From Rhizobium sp. Q54 (GTDB lineage Bacteria > Pseudomonadota > Alphaproteobacteria > Micropepsales > Micropepsaceae), in contig CAMAPL010000002.1 in NCBI GenBank assembly GCA_945860165.1, positions 166,658-230,657 on the forward strand: a DNA stretch of 64,000 nucleotides, given 5' to 3'. This document shows, one piece after another, positions 39,219 to 50,267 of the stretch. The translations under genes were made by a program, and so were the position numbers. The notes under the pieces were generated by a model that worked only from the letters and a program-made list of their open reading frames with translations, had not been told where the DNA came from and did not search any database. Each line of letters begins with the position of its first letter. Within the stretch, counting starts at the first letter, position 1.

Positions 39219-41894
39219 GTGTTCAAACGCTTGGTTCTGGCTTTGCTGACCACCACCGTACTGACCCCCGTCACTGATGCCGTGGCGCAGCCCGGCAGCA
39301 ATGCCAGCCAGGCCTCAGTCCTGGACACCGTCATCGTCACCGCCCGCAAGCGCGCGGAAAACGAGCAGGCGGTTCCGATCGCCATCACTGCCCTGAATCA
39401 GGACGATCTCGACCGGCTGAACATCCGGACCATCGAGGATCTGCGCTATGTGTCGCCGTCGGTCTATATCGCGCCCACGACCTTCCGCCAGGACACGCTG
39501 AACGTCACCATCCGCGGCCAGCGCAATTTCGACGCGCCGTCGGGCGGTGGCAATCCCGGCCTGGGCTTTGACACGGCGTCAGCCGTCTACAAGGACGGTG
39601 TCTATTACGCCCGCGCCATCGGCCTGACCGGTTCGCTGTTCGACATCGAAAGCGTGCAGGTCCTCAAAGGCCCGCAAGGCACCTTGGTGGGACGCAACAC
39701 CACGGGTGGCGCGGTGCTGTATCAAAGCCGCGAGCCGGAGGCCGAGTTTGGCGGCTATGCCCGGGCGACCCTGGGTGATTATGGCCGCGCCGGATTGCAA
39801 GGCGCGCTGAACCTGCCGATGAGCGACCAGTTCTTCCTGCGTATCGCGTTGAACAGCGAGAATCAGAAGGGCTATCTCGCCAACAATTATTTCGATCCGG
39901 TCACGGGTGAGCGGAACAACCAGGCCGCCTTCGGCACCAAGAAGCTGGCCGGTGTCTTCTCGCTCAAATGGCAGCCGGACGAGACATTCAAGCTGGTGGC
40001 GCGCGCCGACCTGGCGGTGGAGCACAATACCGGTTCTACCTATCACGATCTGGGCACTTTCGTCGGCACGGTCCCGTCGCAGGGCCGCACCTCGATCTGC
40101 AACATTCCGGGCACCTGTGTCGGCTTCACCGACCTGCGCGGCCGCCCGATCGCGCCCTATTACCTGAATGCCAACGCCACCAGCGTCAGCGGCGTCAATC
40201 CTTCGCCTGCCGCCTACAACGCCCTGCTGCATTCGGTGGAGCGCCAGCAGACCACCGGTTTCTGGAGCGCCGAGCAGGCAGTGAGCAATCTCAGCGAAGG
40301 CAAGTACCAGACTTATTCACTCACCGCAGACAAGTCGTTCGGCGATATCGATGTGCGCTGGATGGGCGGTTACCGCACCTGGCAGAATTTCGGCAGGGCC
40401 GTCAGCCGCGGCCAGCCTTACGAGACCAATACCTATCTCTATCAATTCCCCAATTATCAGTCCTGGCAGTCCGAGCTCACCGTCAACGGCACCGGCCTGA
40501 ACGAGCGCCTGAAATGGACCACCGGCCTGTTCTATTTCCGCGAGCGCAGCCCCAATGACGGCGGCTATCTCTATCTCTTCCTGCCCAGCGCCGGTTCGGC
40601 GCCGTCGCCGGTGGCGGGCCGCCAGCTCACCGTCACCGATTCCAGCCGGAACAGCGAAGACAATGCCTCCTTCGCCTTCTATGCTCAGGCGACCTACAAC
40701 CTGCTTCCCACCACGCGGGTGACGGCGGGCATACGTTACACCTATGACGAGCGTTTCGCCCATATCGCCACCCAGACGGTCCGCACCCCCGCGACGCAGG
40801 CGACCAGCAATACGGTGGTCAATGGTGTGTTCAACCCGGCAGGCTTCACCTTCGAAGGCATCACCTATGCCGGGCAGACCAATGCCTGCGCCCTGACCGA
40901 TACCAATGGCCGGTTGCTGCCTTTGTCGCAATGCGCCGCCGACATCAAGCGCAGCTTCCACAAGCCGACCTATACGCTGGCGGTGGATCATGACCTGCGG
41001 GACGGCACCATGGTCTATGCCACCATGCGCTCGGGCTATCGCTCCGGCGCGATCAATACCCAGGCGATCAATCCCACCGTGCTGGTGGCCAAGCCCGAGC
41101 AGGTGACGGACTATGAAATCGGCGTGAAAGCTGACTGGGATGTGGCGGGTATGCCGCTGCGCACCAACTTCGCGCTGTATCACACCTCGTATCACGACAT
41201 TCAGGTGCAGACCTCGCTGCCCAATGTCACCCTGGCGACCGCGACCGGCGGCGGGCCCTGCACCCAGACTGCGTTCATCGCCGGCCAGTGCCTAGGCAAT
41301 TTCAACGATAATGTTACCCTCAACGCCAAGGCTGCGAAGATCTACGGTGCGGAATGGGATGTGACGCTTCTGCCGACCGACTGGCTGACCCTGAATGCGG
41401 CGGGCAGCTATATCGATCCGCGCTATACCGATTTCACCTTCACGCCGCCGGCCGGCTATCTGCTGCCCACAGGCACCACCAACCTGTCGGGCACCCCGAT
41501 CCCGGTGCCGACCTGGCAGACCAACCAGAGCGCCTCGATCAATTTCGGCACCGACCTGAGCGGGCTGCCGCTGGGCGATACCGTGTTCACGGCGCATTAT
41601 TATTGGCAGGGCCGCTATCTGGCGAATCTGCGCACCTTCCATCCGACCCAGCAGACCTCGCCTTACGGGTTGCTGAATTTCCGCCTGAAATTCACCGACT
41701 TCGGCCACAGCGGCGCGGACATGGCCTTTTTCATGAACAATGTCGCCAATGAGGAAGCCTGCCTGCCGGAATATAACGGCGCGTTGAATTCTGCGCCCAA
41801 CGGCACCTTCGGCGTCGCCAACACGTCAGGTGTGCTGCAATGCGTGCCGCTGGCACCCCGCATGAGCGGCGTGCAGCTTCAGTATAAGTTCTAG
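39219..41894 (+). CDS. TonB-dependent outer-membrane receptor
   Basis: An 891-residue receptor. Signal peptide (residues 1-24, DAVAQ), a TonB-box-like [12 protein letters not shown] segment, a plug domain ([14 protein letters not shown] to [14 protein letters not shown]), then a 22-strand barrel ending in VQLQYKF with the terminal aromatic required for BAM insertion. Long loops contain paired Cys ([24 protein letters not shown]). Such iron-complex-outer-receptor-type proteins in alphaproteobacteria often take up plant glycans or aromatic compounds; nothing here fixes the ligand. GTG start with TAGGAG upstream. Confidence 0.92.
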   Translation: MFKRLVLALLTTTVLTPVTDAVAQPGSNASQASVLDTVIVTARKRAENEQAVPIAITALNQDDLDRLNIRTIEDLRYVSPSVYIAPTTFRQDTLNVTIRGQRNFDAPSGGGNPGLGFDTASAVYKDGVYYARAIGLTGSLFDIESVQVLKGPQGTLVGRNTTGGAVLYQSREPEAEFGGYARATLGDYGRAGLQGALNLPMSDQFFLRIALNSENQKGYLANNYFDPVTGERNNQAAFGTKKLAGVFSLKWQPDETFKLVARADLAVEHNTGSTYHDLGTFVGTVPSQGRTSICNIPGTCVGFTDLRGRPIAPYYLNANATSVSGVNPSPAAYNALLHSVERQQTTGFWSAEQAVSNLSEGKYQTYSLTADKSFGDIDVRWMGGYRTWQNFGRAVSRGQPYETNTYLYQFPNYQSWQSELTVNGTGLNERLKWTTGLFYFRERSPNDGGYLYLFLPSAGSAPSPVAGRQLTVTDSSRNSEDNASFAFYAQATYNLLPTTRVTAGIRYTYDERFAHIATQTVRTPATQATSNTVVNGVFNPAGFTFEGITYAGQTNACALTDTNGRLLPLSQCAADIKRSFHKPTYTLAVDHDLRDGTMVYATMRSGYRSGAINTQAINPTVLVAKPEQVTDYEIGVKADWDVAGMPLRTNFALYHTSYHDIQVQTSLPNVTLATATGGGPCTQTAFIAGQCLGNFNDNVTLNAKAAKIYGAEWDVTLLPTDWLTLNAAGSYIDPRYTDFTFTPPAGYLLPTGTTNLSGTPIPVPTWQTNQSASINFGTDLSGLPLGDTVFTAHYYWQGRYLANLRTFHPTQQTSPYGLLNFRLKFTDFGHSGADMAFFMNNVANEEACLPEYNGALNSAPNGTFGVANTSGVLQCVPLAPRMSGVQLQYKF

Positions 41895-41900
41895 AAGCGG

Positions 41901-42398
41901 CTAATTCGCGTACTCGACCTTCGACAGGGTCATGGTGAAGACAAGGGTCTGGTCCGGGGGGATGGCGTCGCCGGCGCCGTCCGCGCCGTATCCCAGATCG
42001 GATGGCAGAACGATTTCCCAGGTTTCGCCAGTTTTCATCAGCTTGAGGGCTTCCACCCAGCCGGGGATCAGTCCGCCGGCCATGAAGCTCGCCGCTTCCT
42101 CCGGCTTGGTCTGGTCGAAGACTTTGCCGTTGATCAGCATGCCCTTGTAATAGACGGTAACCACGTCGGCGTTGCGCAGTACGCCGGGGCCGCTGCCGGC
42201 CTTGAGCACGCGGTACATCAATCCGGACTGGGTCTTCTTCACATCGGCGCGGGCGGCGTAATCGGCCAGGAATTTGGCGTTGGAGGCGGCGCTGGTGTCA
42301 TAGGCGGCGCTGGGAGCCGCATCGGATTCGCGGTCGCAGGCGGCAAGCCCCGCCAGCGGCAACAGAACCAGAGCCATGATTTTCGCCAAGCCGCGCAT
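41901..42398 (-). CDS. FKBP-type peptidyl-prolyl isomerase lipoprotein
   Basis: A 165-residue protein with a lipobox (LAGLAAC, Cys about 21) and one FKBP domain: VYYKGMLINGKVFDQT, LIPGWVEALKLMKTGETWEIVLPSDLGYG and IPPDQTLVFTMTLSKVE. It should speed Pro isomerisation of exported proteins in the periplasm. Its stop lies six bases from the converging TonB-receptor stop, and it follows the adaptor gene of the second RND pair by 41 bp on the same strand, so it may be transcribed with it. Confidence 0.93.
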   Translation of the reverse strand: MRGLAKIMALVLLPLAGLAACDRESDAAPSAAYDTSAASNAKFLADYAARADVKKTQSGLMYRVLKAGSGPGVLRNADVVTVYYKGMLINGKVFDQTKPEEAASFMAGGLIPGWVEALKLMKTGETWEIVLPSDLGYGADGAGDAIPPDQTLVFTMTLSKVEYAN

Positions 42399-42439
42399 GA
42401 TTTTTCCCCACGAAAAGAAGACATCTTATATAGGCAGGA

Positions 42440-43636
42440 TTATTTGCCCGCCAGCCGCACTTCGTCGCCATCCCGGAAGGAATCGGACGGATTGTCAATG
42501 ATGTGGTCCTTGGCGGTAATGCCGCTGCTGACATCCACCGCATCGCCTAGGTCGCGCGCGATGGTGATGGTCTTGAGCTTGACCCGGCTGTTCGCGTCCA
42601 GCGTGGCGACCTGCATGCCTTCGGCGCGGAACATCAGGGCGGTGGCGGGCACGCGGATGCCGTTGGCGCCGGCGGGCAGGGGGAATTTGATCTCGGCATA
42701 ACCGCCCGGCTGCAGCGCGCCGTCACTATTGTCGATGCCGAATTGCACCAGGATGGTGCCAGTGGCGCTGGCGACGGCCCCGGCCGAAGCCACCAGGGTG
42801 GCGGTGAAGACGCGACCCGGATGCTGCGGTACGCTGAAGGTGACTGTCATGCTTGGCCGGATATGGGAGGCGTAATTCTGCGGCACCCGCACATAGATGC
42901 GCAGGCGCTTCAGGTCGGCGACCGTGAAGAGCGGCGCGGCGCCGGCGCCGGTGCCGACCGTGACCAGGGCGCCGACATCCACCGCGCGGCTGGTGATCAC
43001 GCCGTCAAAGGGTGCCACCAGACGGCGGAAACCTGCCTGGGAGGTCAGGCTGTAAAGATTGGCACGCGCCGATTGCACCGCCGCATTCTTGGTGTCGAGG
43101 TCGGCGTCCTTGGTGTCCTTGTCCTGGCGCGAGACGGCGCCCTGCGCGAACAGCGTATCCCAGCGCTGTGCGGTCGAGGCCGACAGGCGCTGGGCGGCCT
43201 GGGCGTTGACCAGGTTGGCGCGGGCGGACTGCACCTGACCCGCCAGATCGGGGGTGTCGAGTTCGGCCAGAAGCTGGCCTTCTTTCACGGGCGCGCCTAT
43301 ATCGAAATACCAGCGCTTCACATAGCCGCTCACCTGGGCGTAGAGCGGCGCGGAGGTGAAGGCCTGAATGTCGCCCGGCAGGTTGAGGGCGCCGCCTTTT
43401 TTCTCGGCTTCCATCTTGACGATCTGCACGGTCTGGATCGCCTGGTCCTCGGTCCATTGCGCCGTGCGATAATCGTCCCACAGCCGCGCCGCGATGCCCA
43501 CCATGGCGATGACGAGAGCCACGCCAAGGGCGATGAAGCCCCAGCGCTTGAGGCCGGGCGGCGTCTTATAACGCAGCAATTCCTCGCGCGCGGGCTGGTG
43601 CGCGTCCGGGCTGGCGTTGGGAATCTTGTCAGGCAT
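42440..43636 (-). CDS. RND efflux periplasmic adaptor
   Basis: A 398-residue membrane-fusion protein. After a cytoplasmic N-terminus (about 30 residues) comes one membrane helix (GFIALGVALVIAMVGIA), then a barrel-sandwich domain (LPGDIQAFTSAPLYAQVSGYVKRW), an alpha-hairpin at about 110-160, GFRRLVAPFDGVITSRAVDVGALV, and a C-terminal beta domain. The ATG at 43636 with GAGAAG upstream overlaps the end of the preceding permease gene by eight bases, so the two are coupled. Confidence 0.9.
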   Translation of the reverse strand: MPDKIPNASPDAHQPAREELLRYKTPPGLKRWGFIALGVALVIAMVGIAARLWDDYRTAQWTEDQAIQTVQIVKMEAEKKGGALNLPGDIQAFTSAPLYAQVSGYVKRWYFDIGAPVKEGQLLAELDTPDLAGQVQSARANLVNAQAAQRLSASTAQRWDTLFAQGAVSRQDKDTKDADLDTKNAAVQSARANLYSLTSQAGFRRLVAPFDGVITSRAVDVGALVTVGTGAGAAPLFTVADLKRLRIYVRVPQNYASHIRPSMTVTFSVPQHPGRVFTATLVASAGAVASATGTILVQFGIDNSDGALQPGGYAEIKFPLPAGANGIRVPATALMFRAEGMQVATLDANSRVKLKTITIARDLGDAVDVSSGITAKDHIIDNPSDSFRDGDEVRLAGK

Positions 43637-46600
43637 ACGCTTCTCCAGACTTGGCTGGCGGCTTGCTGGTCGCGGCCCGGGCCGCGTGGCGGCCATGCAG
43701 GATGCTGAACACCACCGGCACAAACATCAAGGTGGCGATGGTGGCGAAAATCAGCCCGCCGATCACGGCGCGGCCAAGCGGCGCGTTCTGCTCGCCGCCT
43801 TCGCCCAGGCCCAGCGCCATCGGCGCCATGCCGATGATCATCGCCAGCGCCGTCATGCAGACCGGGCGAAAGCGGGTGAAGCCGGCCTCCATTGCCGCCC
43901 GCACGGCATCACCATGCTCGGCGAGTTTTTCGCGCGCGAAGCTGATCACCAGGATCGAGTTCGCGGTGGCCATGCCCATGCACATGATGGCGCCGGTCAG
44001 CGCCGGCACTGACAGGGTCGTGCCGGTGGCGAACAGCATCCAGACAATGCCGGCCAGCGCCGCGGGCAGGGCGGTGATGATGACGAACGGGTCAGTCCAG
44101 GACTGGAAGTTCACCACGATCAGCAGATAGATCAGCACCACCGCGACCAGCAGGCCGTAGGACAGGCCGGTAAAGGCTGTGTTCATGGTCTGGATCTGGC
44201 CGCGCAGGGTGACGGTGGCGCCGCGCGGCAGATGCTGCTTGTTGGCGTCGATCACCTTCTGCACCTCGGCGGCGACGCTGCTCAGGTCGCGGTCCTGGGT
44301 GGTGGCGTAAAGGTCGATGGTCGACTGAATGTTGTAGTGGCTGACGACCGAATTGCCTTGGGCGCGGCTGATCTTGACCAGGCCGCCCAGAACCTGCGGC
44401 GTGGTCCCGGCGCTGCCGGTGACCGGAAGATTCTGCAGTGCCGCGAGGGTGTCGAGCTGATATTCCGGCGTCTGCGCCGTCATGCTGTAGGAAACGCCGT
44501 TCTTCGGGTTCAGCCAGAAATTGGGCGCCGATTGCGAGGTGCCGGCGAGGCTGGTCGCCAGCGCATTGGTCACGTCGCGCTCGGTCAGGCCCATCTGCGA
44601 CATGCGGCTGCGGTCGGCTTCCACCTTGAGCTGCGGCATGTTGCTGGACTGCTGCATACGCGCGTCCACCAGGCCAGGAATCTTGCGGATCTCGCGCAGG
44701 ATCCGGAAGCCGAAGGCTTCGGTCTCTTCCAGCTTGTTGCCGGAAATCTGTACGTCCAGCGGCGCGGGGGCGCCGAAATTCAGGATCTGGCTGGTGATGT
44801 CGGGCGGCGGGAAGGAGAACGTCACCTGCGGGAACAGGCGCGGCAGTTTTTCGCGCATGATGCGCACGTAGTTGGCTGTGGGACTGTGGTTCTTGTTCAG
44901 GCTGATGAAGATGTCGGCGTCCTGCAGGCCCACCGTGCCGGAATTGTTGTAGAGCATGTTCACAGGGCTCTGGTTGAGGCCGACATTGTCCACGATGGCC
45001 GCCAGTTCATTGCGGGGAATGATGCGGCGGACTTCCTTTTCGATCTGCGCCACGATCTGGTTGGTGTCCTCGATCCGCGTGCCGGCGGGCGTGCGGGCGT
45101 GCAGGGTGATCTGCCCGCTATCCACGGCGGGGAAGAAATCCCGGCCTAGGAACGGCACCAGCAGCATGGACGCCACAACCGCCGCCAGGAAGCTGAGGAC
45201 GAAGGGCCGGCGTCGGGTCATCGCCAGCGCCAGCAGGTTGCGATACTGCTCCTTCACATTATCGAAGCCGCGCTCGAAGCTGCGCTGGATTCGCGCCAGC
45301 AGATGATCGCCTTTTGCCATGTGGCCGTGCGGCTTGAGCAGATAGAGCGACAGGGTCGGCAACAATGTGCGCGACAGGATGAAGGAGGCGGTCATGGCGA
45401 ACACCACCGCCAGCGCCATGGGCACGAACAGGAAGCCCGCAATGCCCTTCAGCGCGAACATCGGCACGAAGGCGGCGCAGATGCAAAGCAAGCTGACAAA
45501 GGCGGGCTGGGTGATCTGGCGTGCCCCATCCATGATGGAATCATAGACGCTTTTGCCTTGTTCCAGGTGCCAGTTGATATTCTCGATGGTGACGGTGGCG
45601 TCGTCCACCAGGATGCCGACCGCCAGCGCCAGTCCGCCCAGCGTCATGATGTTCAGCGTCTGGCCGGTGATCCAGAGGCCCATCAATGCCAGCAGCACGG
45701 CCAGCGGGATGGAGGTGGCGATGATCACGGTGGAGCGCCAACTTCCCAGGAACAACAGGATCATCAGGCTGGTCAGGGCAGCCGCGATGGCGCCTTCATG
45801 CAGCACGCCTTTCACCGCGGCTTTCACGAACACCGACTGGTCGCTGAGAATGTCGATCTTGAGTTCGGGAGGAAGCTGCTCGCGCAGCACCGGCAGCAGA
45901 TCTTTGATGCCCTCCACTACATCAATGGTAGAGGCCTGGCCGTTCTTCAGCACGGTGGAGAGAACCGCGCGGGCGCCGTCGACATGCACAATGTTGTTCT
46001 GCACGGTATTGCCGTCGCGCACATTGCCGACATCGTGCATGAACACGGTGCCGCCGCCGGGCGCCGTCTTGACCGGCAGTTCGTTCATGCCCTCGATCGT
46101 GTCGGAGGCGTTGTTGAGGCGCACGACATACTGATAGGTGCCGATCTTGATATTGCCGGCGGGGTTGATCTGGTTCTGCGCGACAAAGGCATTCTGCACA
46201 TCCACCGAAGACAGGCCGCGCGCCTGCATGGCGGACGGATCCAGGTCGATCAGGACCGCGCGGAATTTGCCGCCATAGGAAAACGGCACCGCTGCGCCCG
46301 GAACGGTTGTCAGCCTGGGCCGCGCGAAATTCTGCGAATAGTCCAGCACCTGCTGTTCCGACAGCGAGCTGGACGAGAAGGCCAGCTGGACGACGGGTAC
46401 GGTGGATGCGCTGTAATTGAGGATCAGTGGCGGCAGGGTGCCCGGCGGCATCTGGCGGATGGTGCTCTGCGAGACTGAGGTGACCTGGGCCGTGGCCAGG
46501 CGGATATCGACATTGGGCTGGAAGAAAATCTTGACGATGCCCAGTCCCGGCATGGACTGGCTTTCAATATGCTCGACATCGTTCACCGTGGTGGTGATGA

Positions 46601-46811
46601 AGCGCTCATAGGGCGCCAGTATGCGGGAGCCGACTTCGTCGGGCGACAGGCCGGTATAGGTGAAGGCAACGCCGATCACCGGAATGCCGATATTGGGGAA
46701 AATGTCGGTGGGGGTGCGCACAGCGGCAATCGGCCCGAAGATCAGGATCATCAGGGCGAGCACGATGAAGGTATAGGGGCGGTCCAGCGCGACCTTGACA
46801 ATCCAGGTCAT
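43629..46811 (-). CDS. RND efflux permease (second cluster)
   Basis: A 1060-residue 12-helix RND pump. The N-terminal ALDRPYTFIVLALMILIFGPIAA, the helix-4 pair VGILVDDATVTIENINWHL and helix-10/11 blocks FAREKLAEHGDAVRAAMEAGFTRFRPVCMTALAMIIGMAP are clear. It differs from the MdtB/C pair and belongs to a branch in which permease precedes adaptor. I use the ATG at 46811 (MTWIVKVALDRP) because the membrane helix follows directly; longer frames add unrelated residues. No outer-membrane channel gene follows; FKBP does. Confidence 0.9.
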   Translation of the reverse strand: MTWIVKVALDRPYTFIVLALMILIFGPIAAVRTPTDIFPNIGIPVIGVAFTYTGLSPDEVGSRILAPYERFITTTVNDVEHIESQSMPGLGIVKIFFQPNVDIRLATAQVTSVSQSTIRQMPPGTLPPLILNYSASTVPVVQLAFSSSSLSEQQVLDYSQNFARPRLTTVPGAAVPFSYGGKFRAVLIDLDPSAMQARGLSSVDVQNAFVAQNQINPAGNIKIGTYQYVVRLNNASDTIEGMNELPVKTAPGGGTVFMHDVGNVRDGNTVQNNIVHVDGARAVLSTVLKNGQASTIDVVEGIKDLLPVLREQLPPELKIDILSDQSVFVKAAVKGVLHEGAIAAALTSLMILLFLGSWRSTVIIATSIPLAVLLALMGLWITGQTLNIMTLGGLALAVGILVDDATVTIENINWHLEQGKSVYDSIMDGARQITQPAFVSLLCICAAFVPMFALKGIAGFLFVPMALAVVFAMTASFILSRTLLPTLSLYLLKPHGHMAKGDHLLARIQRSFERGFDNVKEQYRNLLALAMTRRRPFVLSFLAAVVASMLLVPFLGRDFFPAVDSGQITLHARTPAGTRIEDTNQIVAQIEKEVRRIIPRNELAAIVDNVGLNQSPVNMLYNNSGTVGLQDADIFISLNKNHSPTANYVRIMREKLPRLFPQVTFSFPPPDITSQILNFGAPAPLDVQISGNKLEETEAFGFRILREIRKIPGLVDARMQQSSNMPQLKVEADRSRMSQMGLTERDVTNALATSLAGTSQSAPNFWLNPKNGVSYSMTAQTPEYQLDTLAALQNLPVTGSAGTTPQVLGGLVKISRAQGNSVVSHYNIQSTIDLYATTQDRDLSSVAAEVQKVIDANKQHLPRGATVTLRGQIQTMNTAFTGLSYGLLVAVVLIYLLIVVNFQSWTDPFVIITALPAALAGIVWMLFATGTTLSVPALTGAIMCMGMATANSILVISFAREKLAEHGDAVRAAMEAGFTRFRPVCMTALAMIIGMAPMALGLGEGGEQNAPLGRAVIGGLIFATIATLMFVPVVFSILHGRHAARAATSKPPAKSGEAYA

Positions 46812-47010
46812 TGGCTGGCCGTCCTGAAACTCATTCCCATCATTATGCGGTCTTCGGTACTGGTCCCATGGGGCGCCGGAGGTGGGCCCTCTTGGCATTT
46901 TCCAGACTATAGCGGGATTTACCGGCCATGCACCGCCTGGCTTGTCGCAAGCTGTCGCGGGCTTCTTGAATGACCCCCTCCGGCTTCGCAGCGCAGGCGC
47001 TGCTACGCCA

Positions 47011-47050
47011 CCTCCCCGATGCGAGCGCGCTATCGCGCGCGCCGGGGAGG
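47011..47050. repeat. Palindromic element upstream of the Rrf2 gene
   Basis: CCTCCCCG (47011-47018) and CGGGGAGG (47043-47050) enclose a GCGCGC-rich centre that can also pair. It resembles a REP-type extragenic palindrome and sits in the divergent region 46812-47093. Confidence 0.55.
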
Positions 47051-47093
47051 TCGATGGCTATATTCCATAGGCTTGATGGGGTATTGTAATGCC

Positions 47094-47528
47094 ATGATCT
47101 CCCAAAAGGCCCGTTATGCCCTGCGCGCCCTGCTGCTTCTGGCGGCCAGGGGCGGCAATGATCCGGTGCAGATTGCCGAGATCGCGGAAAAAGAGAAAAT
47201 CCCGCGCAAGTTCCTGGAAGCCATCCTGCTGGAACTGAAAAAGACTGGAATCGTGCGCAGTCATCGCGGCCGCCAGGGCGGCTATTCCTTGGGCCGGCCC
47301 GCCAAGGACATCAGTTTTGCCGATGTTTTGCGGGTCACCGACGGCCCCTTGGCCCTCAGCCCCTGTGTCAGCGTCATGGCCTATCGCAAATGTGACGATT
47401 GCTTCGAGGTGTCGGTCTGCGCCATCCGCAAGGCCCTGCTGGCGGCCCGGGATGCCACCGCCCAAATCCTGGAATCCAGAAATCTTGCCGCGGCCGCGCA
47501 ACAATTACGCCGTTCAGGCGCTTTGTAA
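47094..47528 (+). CDS. Rrf2-family transcriptional regulator
   Basis: A 144-residue regulator with an N-terminal winged helix (MISQKARYALRALLLLAARG, IPRKFLEAILLELKKTGIV, RGRQGGYSLGRP) and a C-terminal cysteine group (CVSVMAYRKCDDCFEVSVC) in the place where IscR and NsrR hold an Fe-S cluster; the family also includes the cysteine-metabolism regulator CymR. It directly precedes a porin and a complete sulfate importer on the same strand, so control of sulfur uptake is likely. I start at the ATG at 47094 since the Rrf2 fold begins there. Confidence 0.85.
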   Translation: MISQKARYALRALLLLAARGGNDPVQIAEIAEKEKIPRKFLEAILLELKKTGIVRSHRGRQGGYSLGRPAKDISFADVLRVTDGPLALSPCVSVMAYRKCDDCFEVSVCAIRKALLAARDATAQILESRNLAAAAQQLRRSGAL

Positions 47529-47572
47529 GCGCGGGGTTCTGCATTTTCTTGTGTATTTTCAGATACTTCCTA

Positions 47573-47609
47573 AATCCTATTGACTATGTAGGGATTGGCG
47601 GGAATTAAT
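47573..47609 (+). promoter_or_regulatory. Dyad operator overlapping a sigma-70-like promoter before the porin gene
   Basis: AATCC (47573-47577) and GGATT (47592-47596) form an interrupted dyad, extended by TA on each side. Between its arms lies TTGACT (47580-47585), a good -35, followed 18 bases later by ATTAAT (47604-47609), a fair -10. The size and AT-rich centre fit the class of sites bound by Rrf2 regulators, and an Rrf2 gene ends 44 bases upstream. Confidence 0.5.
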
Positions 47610-47663
47610 GCAGCCGCCTGGGGTGCTGGCTCCTCCGCGCGGGATGAATTTCAACGGGGTTTT

Positions 47664-49130
47664 ATGACGAAGCTTCTGCTTTCGGTTTTTCTGATCGGCA
47701 CCGCGGTCCTGGCGCTGAGCGCGCCGGCCGTGGCGCAGGCCCGCAAGTCGACGCCGGCTTCCGACCCCAGGATCGGCATTCTGGAACAGCAACTGCGCAA
47801 CGTTCAGCTGCAGCTGGCCGAAATCAAGGCGCGGCAGGAAGAGAATGATCCGAGCCCCGAGCTCTCCGACCTGAAGCGCAGTAACTCCAGCCAGTATGCC
47901 GACATCAACAAGCGCCTCGATGGCCAGGTGAAGACCGGCCTCGACAATGGCCGCCTCACTTTCGCCACCCCCAACGGCGCTTTCACCTTCGCGCTGCGCA
48001 GCCTGATCCAGTTCGACTCCGGCTATTTCAGCCAGGGCCGCAATCCGGCCAATGTCGATCTCAACAGCGGCTCCAATTTCCGCCGCGCCCAGTTCGGCTT
48101 TACCGGCACCGCCTGGCGCGACTGGTCCTATAACTTCACCTATGACTTCGGCGGCAACGGCGTCGAAAAGAACGGCTATATCTACACCGCCTATCTGCAA
48201 TATGACGGGCTCAAGCCGTTCGGGTTTCGCGTCGGCGCCTTTGCTCCGCCTGCCGGCATCGATGATGCTACCAGCTCGGCCGATCTTCTGTTCTTGGAGC
48301 GTACGTCCGTTACCGACATCGCGCGCAATATCGCCGGCGCGCCCAGCCGCGAGGGCGTCAGCGTATTCGCCCAGGGCGAGCGTTATCTCGTCTCGGTCGC
48401 CTATACCGGCAAGAAGGTGACCGACGCAGCGGCCTTCGACGCACAGGAAGCCATTGTCAGCCGTGCCTCCTGGCTGGCGGTCAGTAACAGCGATGTGAAG
48501 TGGCTGCTGGATGCTAATGTCACCCATGTGCTGAAGACGCCGGATCTCGCGCCGGGCACCAACGGCTCTAATGTCTTTCGCTTCATCAACGGACCGGAGA
48601 TCGCGATTGACGCCACCCGTACCGTCGACACCGGCAACATCGACACTCAGAGGGTGACGCAATGGGGCGTGGAGACAGCAGCCACCTACGGGCCGCTTTA
48701 CGGCCAGGCCGGTTATTTCCGCTTCAACGTCGACCGGCGCGCCTTGCTGCCCGACCCCAATTTCAGGGGCTGGTATGCGTTGGCGACCTGGTCGCTGACG
48801 GGCGAAACTCATTCCTATGATCCGGCCACGGCCAGCTTTCGTGGCCTGCGCCCCGCCAAGCCGCTGGGCAGCGATGGCGGCATCGGCGCCTGGGAGATCA
48901 AGGCGCGCTACAGCAACGTCAACCTGGATTATTTCGCCGGCGTCGCGGCGGCATCGGGCGGGGTGGCCGGCGGCGTGCAGAATATCTGGAGCCTGGGCCT
49001 GAACTGGTATCCCACTAGCGGCATCCGCTTTGCGCTGAATTACGACAATATCCAGGTCAATCATATCAACGCGCCCGCGACGGACATTTCGGCCAACGCC
49101 ATCGCTCTGCGCAGCCAGATTTCACTTTAA
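47664..49130 (+). CDS. OprP/OprO-type outer-membrane porin
   Basis: A 488-residue porin with a signal peptide ([12 protein letters not shown]), a short coiled coil ([20 protein letters not shown]) that trimerises such porins on the periplasmic side, and a 16-strand barrel of the Porin_O_P (phosphate-selective) family: [51 protein letters not shown] and the aromatic-poor C-terminal strand IALRSQISL. OprP is anion-selective for phosphate; location before a sulfate importer suggests this one admits sulfate or sulfonates. I start at the ATG at 47664. The sbp gene follows after 31 bp. Confidence 0.88.
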   Translation: MTKLLLSVFLIGTAVLALSAPAVAQARKSTPASDPRIGILEQQLRNVQLQLAEIKARQEENDPSPELSDLKRSNSSQYADINKRLDGQVKTGLDNGRLTFATPNGAFTFALRSLIQFDSGYFSQGRNPANVDLNSGSNFRRAQFGFTGTAWRDWSYNFTYDFGGNGVEKNGYIYTAYLQYDGLKPFGFRVGAFAPPAGIDDATSSADLLFLERTSVTDIARNIAGAPSREGVSVFAQGERYLVSVAYTGKKVTDAAAFDAQEAIVSRASWLAVSNSDVKWLLDANVTHVLKTPDLAPGTNGSNVFRFINGPEIAIDATRTVDTGNIDTQRVTQWGVETAATYGPLYGQAGYFRFNVDRRALLPDPNFRGWYALATWSLTGETHSYDPATASFRGLRPAKPLGSDGGIGAWEIKARYSNVNLDYFAGVAAASGGVAGGVQNIWSLGLNWYPTSGIRFALNYDNIQVNHINAPATDISANAIALRSQISL

Positions 49131-49161
49131 CGCGTTTCTTCAAGGATCTGAGGAAAAGACC

Positions 49162-50184
49162 ATGAAACGCATTCTCTCTCTTCTGGCCGCAGTCGGAATG
49201 CTTGCCGCGACCACGGCTGGTTTTTCCGCTAACGCGGCTTTGGCTGCCGATGTCCAGTTGCTGAATGTCAGCTATGACCCGACGCGCGGACTGTACCAAG
49301 AGATCAACAAGGCTTTTGCCGCACAGCAGAAATCCAAGGGCGACAATGTCACCATCTCCAACAGCCATGGCGGTTCGGGCTCGCAGGCCCGCTCGGTGAT
49401 CGACGGGTTGCAGGCTGATGTTGTCACGCTGGCTTTGGCCGCCGACCTCGACGCGATTTCCAAGAACGGCAAGCTGCTTCGGGCCGACTGGCAGAAACGC
49501 CTGCCGCAGAATTCCTCGCCCTACACCTCGACCATCATTTTTCTGGTGCGCAAAGGCAATCCCAAGCAGGTCAGGGACTGGAACGATCTGGTGAAGCCGG
49601 ACGTCCAGGTGATCACGCCCAATCCCAAGACATCGGGGGGCGCCCGCTGGGCCTATCTGGCGGCCTGGGACTATGCCGCCAAGCAGCCCAGCGGCAATGG
49701 AGACAAGGCCAAGACGTTCGTTGCCAATCTCTACAAGAATGTGCCGGTGCTGGATTCGGGCGCGCGTGGTTCGACGGTGACCTTCACCAAGCGCGGCATC
49801 GGCGACGTGCTGCTGTCGTGGGAGAACGAAGCCCATCTGGTCCTGAAGGAAGCGGGAGGCGACCAGTACAAAATCCTCTATCCGTCGCGCTCGATCCTGG
49901 CCGAGCCGCCGGTGGCGATCGTCGACAAGAATGTCGATCGCAAGAAAACCCGCGCCACCGCCGAAGCCTATCTGCACTTCCTCTACACGCCGCAGGCGCA
50001 GGAGATCGAGGCGAGGAACTATTATCGTCCGCGCAACCCGCAGATCCTGGCCAAGTACCGCAAGCAATTTCCCGATATCGCGCTGTCCACCATCAATGGT
50101 GCGTTCGGCGGCTGGGCCAAGGCGCAGGCGGTTCATTTCGGCGATGGCGGCGTCTTCGACCAGATTTATCAACCCGGACGGTGA
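49162..50184 (+). CDS. sbp: Sulfate/thiosulfate ABC transporter substrate-binding protein
   Basis: A 340-residue periplasmic protein with a signal peptide (residues 1-28). It matches Sbp/Cys[72 protein letters not shown] and the C-terminal [13 protein letters not shown]. The [10 protein letters not shown] segment makes the oxyanion contacts. AGGAAAAG lies before the ATG. It is expected to form an operon with cysT, cysW and cysA. Confidence 0.95.
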   Translation: MKRILSLLAAVGMLAATTAGFSANAALAADVQLLNVSYDPTRGLYQEINKAFAAQQKSKGDNVTISNSHGGSGSQARSVIDGLQADVVTLALAADLDAISKNGKLLRADWQKRLPQNSSPYTSTIIFLVRKGNPKQVRDWNDLVKPDVQVITPNPKTSGGARWAYLAAWDYAAKQPSGNGDKAKTFVANLYKNVPVLDSGARGSTVTFTKRGIGDVLLSWENEAHLVLKEAGGDQYKILYPSRSILAEPPVAIVDKNVDRKKTRATAEAYLHFLYTPQAQEIEARNYYRPRNPQILAKYRKQFPDIALSTINGAFGGWAKAQAVHFGDGGVFDQIYQPGR

Positions 50185-50267
50185 GATAGCTATTTTTCCG
50201 GACACCTCCCCAACCTGCCGAAGCCGGCGTAAAATCGTAGCTTCGGTCACCCCGCGAAACAGGAATT